DNA from: Tsukamurella sp. 1534
GTDB taxonomy: Bacteria > Actinomycetota > Actinomycetes > Mycobacteriales > Mycobacteriaceae
Assembly: GCF_000312385.1 (NCBI RefSeq)
Contig: NZ_HE997627.1
Coordinates: forward strand, 315,911-379,910
Direction: 5' to 3'
Length of the DNA stretch: 64,000 bases
Positions 22,773 to 31,561 of this stretch are shown here, piece by piece. A program made the position numbers and the translations under genes. The notes below the pieces were generated by a model. The model was not told where the DNA came from. It saw only the letters and a program-made list of their open reading frames with translations, and did not search any database. The stretch's first letter is position 1; the number at the start of each line of letters is the position of its first letter.

Positions 22773-23912
22773 TCACCGCACGGCGTGCGAGCTCGCCTCC
22801 CGGACCACGATGTGCACGCGACGATCGCGCTTGGCCTCGTACAGCGCGGCGTCCGCATCGGCGACCGCCGCTTCCACGGCCGGCCGGGTCGGCTCCTCGA
22901 GGATGACCGCGCCCACGCTTCCGGTCACCTCCGGCGGCTCGTCCTCGGAGCCCGTGACGAGGCGGCGCAGGGCGCGGATCACGGTGTCCGCGCCGTACCG
23001 GGAACTGCGGAACGCGACGACGATGAATTCGTCTCCACCCAGCCGGGCGATGAGCGCACCGTCGACTCCCGCGCGGAGTCTGCGGGCGGTCTCGGCGAGC
23101 TTGTCGTCCCCCGCGAGATGCCCGTAGGCGTCGTTGAACGCCTTGAACGAGTCCAGGTCCACGATCGCCACGACGCACAGGCCCGTCCGCTGCCTGCGCA
23201 GCAGGTCCTGCTGGGCGGCGCGCAGACCCTGCCGGTTGTAGAGCCCCGTGAGCGGGTCCCGGTTCCGCTCGGTGAAGACCTTCCCCATGCCCATGCGCCC
23301 GAACTCCACGAGCACCTGCACGATGATCGGAAGCCCGACCTCCATGGTGACCGCGGGTGCGACGTACACGTAGAGGTCGAGCACCGTGACCCCGTCCTGA
23401 ACGACGGAGACCGCGACGTACGCGGTGATCACGGCGAAGGCGAACAACGCCTGCAGGACCAGGGCCCGCCACCCCAGGAGGAACGCCACCAGCATGGCGA
23501 TCATGCCCAGGTAGATGGTCCCGCAGATCCTGGACGCGGGAGCGCCGAGGACGACGGTCCCGAGCACGATCAACAGATCCGACAGGACGATGAAGGTCAC
23601 CGCCTCCCGGAACGTGTGATCGCGCTTGACCGCCCACCACACGCCGAGGAACACCGCCGCCACGATCGCGGCGACGTACAGGCCCGTCCGCAGCGGCCCG
23701 GGCGGCCCCAAGGGGTGCCAGACCATCGGCAGGCCGACGGGGAGCATGAGGATCGCGAGGCTGCCGACCACCACGTGCATGGCGATCCTGCCACCGGGAA
23801 ACATCGAGATGCCGCGCCACATGAACGCGAACTCGTGGCGGCCGGCGCGCCGCCACGCGCCCCAGTCGGTGAGCGCCCGCACCACGATCCTCGCGAGCCG
23901 GCCGGGCGTCAT
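22773..23912 (-). CDS. Membrane GGDEF-domain protein (second of three)
   Basis: A 379-residue paralogue of its neighbours. The N-terminal half contains about six membrane helices; the second half is a GGDEF domain (RDPLTGLYNRQGL, then ARLGGDEFIVV). The catalytic motif is complete and the I-site is missing. Start is ATG 23912 (MTPGRLARIV), which aligns with the N-terminus of the first paralogue (both share TDWGAWRRAG/TDRGAWRDAG). There is a 77-base gap to the upstream gene. Predicted diguanylate cyclase; sensed signal unknown. Confidence 0.84.
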   Translation of the reverse strand: MTPGRLARIVVRALTDWGAWRRAGRHEFAFMWRGISMFPGGRIAMHVVVGSLAILMLPVGLPMVWHPLGPPGPLRTGLYVAAIVAAVFLGVWWAVKRDHTFREAVTFIVLSDLLIVLGTVVLGAPASRICGTIYLGMIAMLVAFLLGWRALVLQALFAFAVITAYVAVSVVQDGVTVLDLYVYVAPAVTMEVGLPIIVQVLVEFGRMGMGKVFTERNRDPLTGLYNRQGLRAAQQDLLRRQRTGLCVVAIVDLDSFKAFNDAYGHLAGDDKLAETARRLRAGVDGALIARLGGDEFIVVAFRSSRYGADTVIRALRRLVTGSEDEPPEVTGSVGAVILEEPTRPAVEAAVADADAALYEAKRDRRVHIVVREASSHAVR

Positions 23913-23989
23913 CGGACGTCGGCGGCCGATTCGCGCGTCCGACGGGAAGCCCGCCCGTTCATCGCCCCGTTCGCCCACGAGCGGGGATT

Positions 23990-25141
23990 TTACTCGCGGA
24001 AAGCGGCTTCCCGGAGCACGACGGAGGCGATCGCGCTGCGTTTCGCCGCGTACAGCGCGCCGTCGGCGTTCATGACCCAGTCGGCGTGGTCGTCCACCCC
24101 CGCGCCTCGGGCGATCACGATGCCGAGGCTGCCGGCGATGCGCGCGTCGGCACCGGCGCCGCGGGGCGCCATCAGTGCGCACAAGCGGTCGACGGTACGG
24201 CGCGCCTCCTCGCGCCCAGGACGGACCGCGAAGACCTCGAACTCGTCGCCGCCGTTGCGCGCGACGAGTACCTCGGGCACCGTGTTCAGCCGGCGCGCGA
24301 CCTCGGTGAGCAGGGTGTCCCCCGCCGCGTGGCCGAACTCGTCGTTGAACCGCTTGAAGGCGTCGAGATCGAGGATCGCCGAGACGACGACGGAGCCCGG
24401 GCCGGCCTTCCGGGCCATCACCCTGCGCATCCCGAGCACCATGCCGCGGCGGTTGTAGACGCCGGTGAGGCTGTCGACGTACCACTCGCGGGAGATCCAT
24501 TCGACACCCCGCCGGCCCGTCTCGACGACCACCTGGATCATCACGGGCAGGCCGACGACGGTGATCAGAGCGGGCGTGGCGAACACGAACAACTCGCCCA
24601 GGCTACGGTCCTCGACCGTCACCGCGTACGCGGTGAGCGCGGTGATGACGACGAACGCGAAGGAGCAGTGCACCAGAAGGATCCGCCAGCCGAGGAAGAA
24701 GGCGGCGAACATACCCGGCATGGCGAGGAGCACGGTCCCGGCGACGCGGCCGGTCGGGCTCGCCCCCGCGGCGATGGACGCCGTCATGAGGATGTCGGAC
24801 AGGACGAGGAACCACCGGGCTCGGCGCACCGTGGGCCACGGCCCCGCGATCCATTCGACGCCGAGGACGAAGCCCCACACCGACGCCACGAACTGCACCA
24901 CCCGCGCAGGGACACCCTGCGGGCCCAGCGCGTTGAACTGCATGATCACAGCGATCGGGAGCAGCAGGATCGCGAGGGAGCCGATCGCGTACTTGAGGAA
25001 CCGGCCGGCCCGCAGCGATCGGAGGGACTCGGTGGCGAAGGAGTACTCCTCGGCACCGGCGTCGCGCCACGCCCCCCGGTCGGTCAGGCGCCGCCAAGCG
25101 CGGCGCGCGGCGACGGCACCGTTACGCGCCCCGTCGGACAC
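23990..25141 (-). CDS. Membrane GGDEF-domain protein (first of three, overlaps trpA)
   Basis: A 383-residue protein with about six membrane helices (residues 45-215) and a GGDEF domain (VDSLTGVYNRRGM, then ARNGGDEFEVF). The catalytic residues are intact, and no RxxD I-site is seen. The GTG start at 25141 lies 20 bases inside the 3' end of trpA, so translation is probably coupled to the tryptophan operon. Mycobacteria and relatives usually have lgt at this position after trpA. The trio seems to arise from tandem duplication, as all share the same layout and N-terminal motif. Confidence 0.85.
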   Translation of the reverse strand: MSDGARNGAVAARRAWRRLTDRGAWRDAGAEEYSFATESLRSLRAGRFLKYAIGSLAILLLPIAVIMQFNALGPQGVPARVVQFVASVWGFVLGVEWIAGPWPTVRRARWFLVLSDILMTASIAAGASPTGRVAGTVLLAMPGMFAAFFLGWRILLVHCSFAFVVITALTAYAVTVEDRSLGELFVFATPALITVVGLPVMIQVVVETGRRGVEWISREWYVDSLTGVYNRRGMVLGMRRVMARKAGPGSVVVSAILDLDAFKRFNDEFGHAAGDTLLTEVARRLNTVPEVLVARNGGDEFEVFAVRPGREEARRTVDRLCALMAPRGAGADARIAGSLGIVIARGAGVDDHADWVMNADGALYAAKRSAIASVVLREAAFRE

Positions 25142-25904
25142 CGGCGGCCAGCTCGGCGGTCAGGGAACGCACCGCGTCCAGCGAGTCGCCCGCCGCACTG
25201 ACCAGAGCGGAGCCGACGATGACGGCGTCGGCGTACCCGGCGATCTCCGCGGCCTGCTCCCGCGACCGGACGCCCAGCCCCACGCCGACGGGGATGTCGG
25301 ACACGTCGCGCACCCTGGCCACCAGTTCCGGTGCCACGTTGTCCACCGCGTCCCGGGCGCCGGTGACGCCCATCGTCGACGCCGCGTAGAGGAATCCCGA
25401 CGAGGCGTTCGCCGTCATGGCGAGGCGCTCCGGCGTCGAGGAGGGCGCGACGAGGAAGATCTTGTCGAGCCCGTGCCGGTCGGCCGCGTCGATCCACTCG
25501 TCCGCCTCGTCCGGGATGAGGTTGGGCGTGATCATGCCCCGGCCGCCGGCCGCGGCGAGATCGCGCGCGAACGCCTCCACGCCGTACTTGAGCACCGGGT
25601 TCCAGTAGGCCATCACGACCGGAGCGCCGCCCGCGTTCGCCACCGCCTCGGCGTAGGAGAACACGTCGCGCACCCGGATACCCCCGCGCAACGCGTCGTC
25701 CGCGGCGCGTTGGATCACCGGCCCGTCCATCACGGGATCGCTGTAGGCGACACCGATCTCGACGATGTCGGCGCCCGACTCCACCATCGCCACGACGGTG
25801 TCGATGCCGGCCTGCTTCGACGGGTAGCCGGCGGGGAGGTAGGTGACCAGCGCGGCGCGGTCCTCCGCCCGGCACTGTTCGAAGACGGGTGCCAGTGCGC
25901 TCAC
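25122..25904 (-). CDS. trpA: Tryptophan synthase alpha subunit
   Basis: A 260-residue TIM-barrel enzyme that cleaves indole-3-glycerol phosphate to indole and glyceraldehyde-3-phosphate. Catalytic Glu49 (DIVEIGV) and Asp60 (SDPVMDGP) sit at the standard positions. Start is GTG 25904 ([10 protein letters not shown]), overlapping the trpB stop by four bases, a coupling typical of trpBA. Its 3' end overlaps the first GGDEF gene by 20 bases. Works as an alpha2beta2 complex with TrpB. Confidence 0.97.
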   Translation of the reverse strand: MSALAPVFEQCRAEDRAALVTYLPAGYPSKQAGIDTVVAMVESGADIVEIGVAYSDPVMDGPVIQRAADDALRGGIRVRDVFSYAEAVANAGGAPVVMAYWNPVLKYGVEAFARDLAAAGGRGMITPNLIPDEADEWIDAADRHGLDKIFLVAPSSTPERLAMTANASSGFLYAASTMGVTGARDAVDNVAPELVARVRDVSDIPVGVGLGVRSREQAAEIAGYADAVIVGSALVSAAGDSLDAVRSLTAELAAGVRRGA

Positions 25905-27214
25905 TTCACGTTCCCTTCGCTGTTGCGGGTCTCGGTGTTGAGGTCCTCGCCGACCACCTTCTGGCCGACCACGTCGCCGTGGCCGTCGAGCAGCCCGAAC
26001 CACTTCCCCGCCGTATCCACGTCCTTGTCGCCGCGCCCGGACAGGTTCGCCACGATCACCGCATCCGGTCCCAGCTCGCGGCCCACCCGGAGCGCTCCCG
26101 CGACGGCGTGCGCGGACTCGATCGCGGGGATGATGCCCTCGGTGCGGCACAGCAGCGCGAACGCGTCCATCGCCTCGGCGTCGGTCACCGGGATGTACTC
26201 CGCGCGGCCGGACTCCTTGAGCTGCGCGTGCTCCGGCCCCACGCCCGGGTAGTCCAGGCCGGCGGAGATCGAGTGGGACTCGATGGTCTGGCCGTCGTCG
26301 TCCTGCAGCAGATAGGAGTACGCACCCTGGAAGGCGCCGGGCGTGCCGCCCGTGAACGTCGCGGCGTGGCGGCCGGTCTCCACGCCGTCGCCCGCGGCCT
26401 CGCAGCCCACGAGCCGCACACCCGCGTCGCCGATGAAGGGATGGAAGACGCCGATCGCGTTGGACCCGCCGCCGACGCAGGCGACCACGGCGTCGGGCAG
26501 GCGGCCCTCGGCCTCGAGGATCTGCTCGCGGGCCTCCATGCCGACGACCCGCTGCAGGTCGCGCACCATGAGCGGGAACGGGTGCGGGCCGGCGGCGGTG
26601 CCGAAGCAGTAGTACGTGGTGTCAGCGTTGCTGACCCAGTCGCGCAGCGCCTCGTTGATGGCGTCCTTGAGCGTCGCGGACCCGGAGGCCACGGCGATCA
26701 CCTCGGCGCCGAGCAGCCGCATCCGGGCGACGTTGAGCGCCTGCCGGTCGGTGTCCACCTTGCCCATGAAGATCACACAGTCGATGCCGAGCAGGGCGCA
26801 CGCGGTGGCGGTGGCGACGCCGTGCTGGCCGGCGCCGGTCTCCGCGATCACCCGCGTCTTGCCCATGCGCTTGGCGAGCAGCACCTGGCCGAGCACGTTG
26901 TTGATCTTGTGACTGCCGGTGTGGTTGAGGTCCTCCCGCTTGAGGTAGACGCTCGCGCCGCCCGCGTGCTCGTTGAGCCGCAGGCACGGGTACAGCGGCG
27001 ACGGGCGGCCCGTGTACTGGCGCTGCAGCCGGTCCAGCTCGTCGAGGAATCCGCGGTCGCTGCGCACCTTCTCGAACTCCGCTGTCACCTCGTCGATGAC
27101 CGCCATGAGCGCCTCCGGCACGTGGCGGCCGCCCCACACGCCCCAGTGCCCGCCCCCGTCGGGCTCGAAGGCCGATCGTTCGGACAGTCCACTGCTGGCG
27201 TTAGGCAAGCTCAC
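25901..27214 (-). CDS. trpB: Tryptophan synthase beta subunit
   Basis: A 437-residue PLP enzyme that condenses indole with serine to tryptophan. The PLP lysine is Lys103 in HTGSHKINN, and the phosphate-binding GGGSNAIG loop is present. It starts with GTG at 27214. In related genomes trpB follows trpC directly. Here a 4.3-kb cassette separates them, and the nearest upstream co-directional gene is the PrpF-family gene, 15 bases away. A weak AATACT sits seven bases before the GTG and could be a local -10 box. Confidence 0.97.
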   Translation of the reverse strand: MSLPNASSGLSERSAFEPDGGGHWGVWGGRHVPEALMAVIDEVTAEFEKVRSDRGFLDELDRLQRQYTGRPSPLYPCLRLNEHAGGASVYLKREDLNHTGSHKINNVLGQVLLAKRMGKTRVIAETGAGQHGVATATACALLGIDCVIFMGKVDTDRQALNVARMRLLGAEVIAVASGSATLKDAINEALRDWVSNADTTYYCFGTAAGPHPFPLMVRDLQRVVGMEAREQILEAEGRLPDAVVACVGGGSNAIGVFHPFIGDAGVRLVGCEAAGDGVETGRHAATFTGGTPGAFQGAYSYLLQDDDGQTIESHSISAGLDYPGVGPEHAQLKESGRAEYIPVTDAEAMDAFALLCRTEGIIPAIESAHAVAGALRVGRELGPDAVIVANLSGRGDKDVDTAGKWFGLLDGHGDVVGQKVVGEDLNTETRNSEGNVK

Positions 27215-27229
27215 GCCCCCAAGTATTCC

Positions 27230-28369
27230 TCACCCGGTCAACGGGGATTCAGGGCGGAGCGGCACGCTGCCCTGCATCAGTCGGCGGCACGTCCGGTACA
27301 GCGACGCGCGGACCGCGCGACCGTCGTCATCGACCTCGGCCTCCGTCGCGAAAACCCCTGAGGGGCTCCCGATCCGGAGCGCCCCGTCCCGATCCCGCGC
27401 GGTCCGCGCGACCACTGTCCCCGGAAGCGCGTCGGCGACGGCGGCGCACAGGGCGGTGGTCACGGGGATCGCGCGGTGCACCTGCCCCGAGGAGATGGTG
27501 CGGACGCTCAGGTCGTAGGCGTCCGCGCCGACGGGCGTCCCGTCCAGAGTGGAGTACGCAGACGGCGGCGCCACCACCGCCACCTTCGGCGCGGCGAACG
27601 GCGCACCGTCGGGCGTCGCGCACAGGCCCATGACCACCGCGGCGCGGCACCGCACCTCCTCCAGGCGGGACAACACCCCGGGCAGGGACTCGAGCTCGGC
27701 GACGGTCTCGTCACCGCGGATACCCGCGGCCTCGGCGGTCACGAACACCACCGGGTTGCCGGCGTCGACGAGCGATGCCTCGATCGGCCCGTGGCGGGTG
27801 TCGATCCGCTCGGCCTCGGCACCCGAGGGCAGCAGGCGGCCCGTGCGCGAACCGCCCGGGTCGAGGAAGTCGAGCCGCACCGGGGCTCCGGCCCCGCCGA
27901 CGCCCGGGATCGCGAGGTCGCCGTCCACCCGCGCCGTCCCGTCGGCGACCTCGAAGTGCGCGTCGATCGTCTTACCGGTGTTGGTGTTGTACATCCGGAC
28001 TGTCGCCGCGCCGTCCGGCCGTTCCACGACGCCCTGATCGACGGCGAACGGGCCCACAGCCGAGGCGAGGTTGCCGCAGTTGGACGAGTAGTCGACGATC
28101 GGCCGGTCGATCGCGATCTGCGCGAACGTGTAGTCGACGTCGACCCCGGCGCGCCCCGACGGGGCGACGATCACCGCTTTCGACAGCGACGACAGGCCGC
28201 CGCCCATCCCGTCGAGTTGGCGACCGTACGGGTCCGGCGATCCCATCGCCGACAGCAGGAACGCGTCGCGGCACCGCGGGTCGCCGGGAAGCTCCCGTTC
28301 CTCGAAGAAGAGGCCCTTGCTGGTGCCGCCGCGGATGAAGGCGGCCGGTATCCAACCGTCGCGGGGCAT
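27230..28369 (-). CDS. PrpF-family isomerase
   Basis: A 379-residue PrpF/DUF453 protein with a diaminopimelate-epimerase-like fold. Visible family motifs are FIRGGTSKG at the N-terminus, GGGLSSLSKAVIV, and DYSSNCGN, whose Cys is the expected proton-transfer residue. Known members isomerise aconitate-type double bonds (2-methylaconitate isomerase, 4-oxalomesaconate tautomerase). Start is ATG 28369, behind GAGGAGG; the in-frame GTG at 28384 would contain that ribosome site. It lies 33 bases after the GntR gene on the same strand. Its substrate is unclear, as nothing nearby supplies a tricarboxylate. Confidence 0.85.
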   Translation of the reverse strand: MPRDGWIPAAFIRGGTSKGLFFEERELPGDPRCRDAFLLSAMGSPDPYGRQLDGMGGGLSSLSKAVIVAPSGRAGVDVDYTFAQIAIDRPIVDYSSNCGNLASAVGPFAVDQGVVERPDGAATVRMYNTNTGKTIDAHFEVADGTARVDGDLAIPGVGGAGAPVRLDFLDPGGSRTGRLLPSGAEAERIDTRHGPIEASLVDAGNPVVFVTAEAAGIRGDETVAELESLPGVLSRLEEVRCRAAVVMGLCATPDGAPFAAPKVAVVAPPSAYSTLDGTPVGADAYDLSVRTISSGQVHRAIPVTTALCAAVADALPGTVVARTARDRDGALRIGSPSGVFATEAEVDDDGRAVRASLYRTCRRLMQGSVPLRPESPLTG

Positions 28370-28402
28370 CCGTTTCCTCCTCACCCGCCGCGCGCCGGCG
28401 GG

Positions 28403-29146
28403 TCAGCGTCCGGTGGTGGCGCGGGCGACGAACTTGAACCGGTCGCCGCGGTAGACGCTACGGGTCCACTCGAGGGCCGTCCCCTCCGGATCGCGGCCGA
28501 GCCGGTGCACCATCAGCAGGGGGTGGCCGATCGGTACGTCGAGCATGTCCGCCTCGTGCGGGGCGGCGAGGGCGGTCTCGACCGTGTCCTCGACGGCCGC
28601 GATCTCGCGGTCGTAGTGCACGCGCAGGGCCTCGTAGAGCGAGGCGTCGGCGTGCAGCCGGCCCGCCAACCCGCGCAGCGGGCCCCGCAGGTGGGCGACC
28701 TCGATCGCGAGCGGTTCGTCGTCCACGATGCGCAGCCGGGTCACCCGGTACACCCGCGCGCCGCGCGGGAGCTCGAGCGCGGCCTGGGTCTCCGAGTCCG
28801 CGGTGACGTGCTCGACCGCGATGACCCGCGAGGTGACCGATTTCCCGTCGACGCCGAAGTCCTCGCTGAGCGACGTCAGTTGCCGCACGCGCACCACCTT
28901 GGGCGGCGCGACGTAGGTGCCGCTGCCGTGCTCGCGCCGCAGCACTCCCTCGGCGGAGAGCTCCGCGAGCGCTTTGCGCAGGGTGGTGCGCGAGACACCG
29001 AGTTCGTCGGCCAGCCTCCGTTCGGCGGGCAGGGTGTCGCCGTGGCCCAGCGCCGCGATCCTCTTCTGAAGCTCCAGCTTGGCGCGGAAGTAGCGGGGCG
29101 GCTGCGTGCGGGACCGGTCTTCCAGGGTGTCCACCATGTGTTCCAC
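28403..29146 (-). CDS. GntR/HutC-type regulator with UTRA domain (DasR/NagR-like)
   Basis: A 247-residue regulator. A winged helix-turn-helix of GntR type covers about residues 30-85 (LPAERRLADELGVSRTTLRKAL, HGSGTYV), followed by a UTRA ligand domain (about 105-242; YEALRVHYDREIAAVEDTVE, GHPLLMVHRL). GTG 29146 or ATG 29137 may be the start. It is divergent from the sugar porter, and two sites resembling the DasR operator lie in the shared promoter region. The ligand is inferred to be a phosphorylated amino sugar. Confidence 0.87.
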   Translation of the reverse strand: MEHMVDTLEDRSRTQPPRYFRAKLELQKRIAALGHGDTLPAERRLADELGVSRTTLRKALAELSAEGVLRREHGSGTYVAPPKVVRVRQLTSLSEDFGVDGKSVTSRVIAVEHVTADSETQAALELPRGARVYRVTRLRIVDDEPLAIEVAHLRGPLRGLAGRLHADASLYEALRVHYDREIAAVEDTVETALAAPHEADMLDVPIGHPLLMVHRLGRDPEGTALEWTRSVYRGDRFKFVARATTGR

Positions 29147-29165
29147 ATTACCCCTTGACCGTAGA

Positions 29166-29181
29166 AGTGGTCTATGCCACT
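29166..29181. promoter_or_regulatory. dre-like GntR operator, site 1
   Basis: AGTGGTCTATGCCACT matches the DasR/NagR-type palindrome ACTGGTCTAGACCACT at 13 of 16 positions. It lies close to the start of the GntR gene, where it would overlap that gene's promoter. Confidence 0.65.
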
Positions 29182-29195
29182 CTTAGTCCACCGGA

Positions 29196-29211
29196 ATTGG
29201 TATAGACCACT
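29196..29211. promoter_or_regulatory. dre-like GntR operator, site 2
   Basis: ATTGGTATAGACCACT matches ACTGGTCTAGACCACT at 14 of 16 positions and ends 15 bases before the porter's AAGGAGA ribosome site. It is exactly 30 bases from site 1, about three helical turns, so two dimers could bind on one face. Across the two sites GAAGTGGTCTAT and ATAGACCACTTC are perfect inverted copies. Confidence 0.65.
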
Positions 29212-29236
29212 TCCGGCAGGACCCCCAAGGAGAATC

Positions 29237-30664
29237 ATGAGCACTACACCGGCTGTGAAGTCGAGTGCCGTCCTCGTCGGCGTGGCCGCCGCGAGCCTCG
29301 GCGTGATCTACGGGTACGACACGTCGAACATCGCCGCGGCGAAGGACTTCATCCGCGCCGACTTCCACCTCGGCGACACCATGACCCAGGCCCTCGTCAC
29401 CGTCGTCATCGTCGGCGAGATCCTGGGCGCGCTCGTGGGCGGCTGGTTCGCCAACAAGGTCGGGCGGAAGAAGGCGATGGTCTCCGTGGCTACCGGCTAC
29501 ACGCTGTTCGCCCTGTTCGGCGCCTTCGCGCCCACGGTGCCGCTGCTGCTCGCCGCCCGCTTCCTACTGGGCCTCACGGTCGGCGTCTCCGTGGTGGTGG
29601 TCCCGGTGTTCGTCGCCGAATCCGCCCCGGCGAAACGGCGCGGGGCGATGCTGGTGGCGTACCAGTTCGCCACCATCTTCGGCATCATCCTGGGTTACGT
29701 GCTCGGCTACCTCCTGGCCGATACGAACCACGCCTGGAAGTGGATGCTCGGGCTCGCGGCCGTGCCGGCCATCGCGGTCGGCCTGGTCCTGCTGCGGCTG
29801 CCGGACACCGCGCGCTGGTACATGACCCGCGGCCGCGAGCAGGAGGCACGCGCCGCCCTCACCTCCGTCGAACCCACCGCCTCGGCCGCCGAGATCGAGT
29901 CGGAGATGGACGAGATGCGCGCCCAGCTGTCCGACGAATCCGGCGGGAAGCTCGGCCAGCTGTTCCGCGCCCCGTACCTGCGCGCCACCTTCTTCGTGGT
30001 CGTGCTCGGCTTCTTCATCCAGATCACCGGCATCAACGCGATCATCAACTACAGCCCCGACATCTTCGCCTCGATGGGCCAGGACGGGAACTTCGGCAAG
30101 TACATGCTGCCCGCGTTCGTGCAGCTCTTCGGCCTGCTCGCGGTGATCATCTCGATCTTCACCATCGACCGGTTCGGCCGCCGCCCCATCCTGCTCGGCG
30201 GCATCGCGACCATGGTGCTCGCGTTCGCGGTGATGATCCTCGCGTACCAGATGGCCGACGGCGACTTCAAGAGCAGCGAGGCGGCCGGGATCGTGGGCTT
30301 CGCCGGACTGGTGCTGGTGACGATCGGCTTCTCGTTCGGCTTCGGCTCCCTGGTGTGGGTGTACGCGGGCGAGGCCTTCCCCGCCCGGCTGCGCGCCTAC
30401 GGCTCGTCGGCCATGCTCACCTCCGACCTGGTGGCGAACGCGGTGGTCGCCCAGATCACGCTGACCATGCTCAACGGCATCGGCGGCACCGGCACCTTCG
30501 CCTTCTTCGGCGTCATGACCGTGCTCGCCTTCGTGTTCGTGCTCAAGTTCGCCCCGGAGACCAAGGGCCGCAAGCTCGAGGACATCCAGCACTACTGGCA
30601 GAACGGCGGCAAGTGGCCCGCCGCGGGCGGGGCCGGCGAGCAGGTCGGAGTGGTCGCGCAGTGA
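29237..30664 (+). CDS. MFS sugar porter
   Basis: A 475-residue transporter of the sugar-porter family with twelve membrane segments. Visible family signatures are GYDTSNIAAAKDF in helix 1, the GRKKAM and GRRPIL loops between helices 2-3 and 8-9, and PETKGRKLEDI at the C-terminus. ATG 29237 follows AAGGAGA. It overlaps the kinase gene by four bases. Together with the GntR operators this suggests proton-coupled uptake of an amino sugar such as N-acetylglucosamine; the substrate is inferred, not visible. Confidence 0.9.
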   Translation: MSTTPAVKSSAVLVGVAAASLGVIYGYDTSNIAAAKDFIRADFHLGDTMTQALVTVVIVGEILGALVGGWFANKVGRKKAMVSVATGYTLFALFGAFAPTVPLLLAARFLLGLTVGVSVVVVPVFVAESAPAKRRGAMLVAYQFATIFGIILGYVLGYLLADTNHAWKWMLGLAAVPAIAVGLVLLRLPDTARWYMTRGREQEARAALTSVEPTASAAEIESEMDEMRAQLSDESGGKLGQLFRAPYLRATFFVVVLGFFIQITGINAIINYSPDIFASMGQDGNFGKYMLPAFVQLFGLLAVIISIFTIDRFGRRPILLGGIATMVLAFAVMILAYQMADGDFKSSEAAGIVGFAGLVLVTIGFSFGFGSLVWVYAGEAFPARLRAYGSSAMLTSDLVANAVVAQITLTMLNGIGGTGTFAFFGVMTVLAFVFVLKFAPETKGRKLEDIQHYWQNGGKWPAAGGAGEQVGVVAQ

Positions 30665-31560
30665 ACCACGCGGTGATCGGCCTCGACATCGGAGGCTCCA
30701 AGACGCAGGCGGTGCGCGCCGAGAACGGCGTGGTCGTGGCCGAGGCCCTCGCGGGCAGCGCGAACATCGCATCGGTCGGGCCCGCGGAGGCCGGTCGCCA
30801 GCTCGACATCGCGCTCGCGCGGCTCGGCGTCGACGACGTGGGGGCGGTCTGCGCCGGCGCCGCGGGCGTGGAGACGCCCGCCGGCGCGGCCACCCTCACC
30901 CGGCTGCTGGCCGACCGGATCCCGGGCGCGCGGGTCCGCGTGGTGCACGACAGTCAGCTCATCCTCGCCGCGGCGGGCGTACGCGACGGCATCGCCGTCA
31001 TCTCCGGCACGGGCGCCGTAGCGTGGGGCCGCGCCGGCGAGAGGCACGCCCGCGCCGGCGGCTGGGGGTACCTGCTCGGCGACGAGGGCAGCGGCTACTG
31101 GGTGGCCAGGGAGGCGGTGCGCCGCACCCTGATCCGCCTGGATCGCGAGGAGTCGTCGGACCACCTCGGCCAGCAGCTGGCCGCGGACTGCGGCCTGCAG
31201 TCGACCGACGAACTACTGGACCACTTCTACGCGCAGTCCGAGCGCCGCTACTGGGCCGGCCGGGCGCGCGTGGTGTTCGAGCTCGCGCAGTCGGGCGATC
31301 CGGTCAGCACGGAGATCGTGGATCAGGCCGCGATCGCGTTGACGGGCATCGCGCTGTCGGTGGCGGACCGGATCGGCTCGACGGGGCCGGTGGTCCTGGC
31401 CGGCGGCCTCGCGGTGCACCAGCCGGCACTGCAGCGGCGGGTGCGGCACCACCTCGGCCTGCGATCCATCACCGACATGCGCGTCCTCACCGTGGACCCG
31501 GTGCGGGGTGCGGTGCAGATCGCGCTGCGGGAGCTCGAGCGGCGCAACGCCAAGGCGTGA
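30661..31560 (+). CDS. BadF/BadG-family sugar kinase (N-acetylglucosamine kinase-like)
   Basis: A 299-residue ASKHA-fold kinase. The phosphate-1 motif is GLDIGGSKTQAVRAENG at the N-terminus, the phosphate-2 motif is ISGTGAVAWG, and the adenosine motif is VLAGGLAV. It belongs to the BadF/BadG/BcrA/BcrD family, which contains eukaryotic and bacterial GlcNAc kinases. GTG 30661 overlaps the porter stop, so uptake and phosphorylation are coupled. It is convergent with trpC, with one base between the two stops. No nagA or nagB lies beside it. Confidence 0.84.
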   Translation: MNHAVIGLDIGGSKTQAVRAENGVVVAEALAGSANIASVGPAEAGRQLDIALARLGVDDVGAVCAGAAGVETPAGAATLTRLLADRIPGARVRVVHDSQLILAAAGVRDGIAVISGTGAVAWGRAGERHARAGGWGYLLGDEGSGYWVAREAVRRTLIRLDREESSDHLGQQLAADCGLQSTDELLDHFYAQSERRYWAGRARVVFELAQSGDPVSTEIVDQAAIALTGIALSVADRIGSTGPVVLAGGLAVHQPALQRRVRHHLGLRSITDMRVLTVDPVRGAVQIALRELERRNAKA

Positions 31561-31561
31561 A

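Noticed and set aside
21439-25141. Feedback-inhibition (I-site) RxxD in the GGDEF proteins
   Set aside because: Residues before each GGDEF motif read LPRSVVARM, VDGALIARL and VPEVLVARN; none has RxxD at the right distance.
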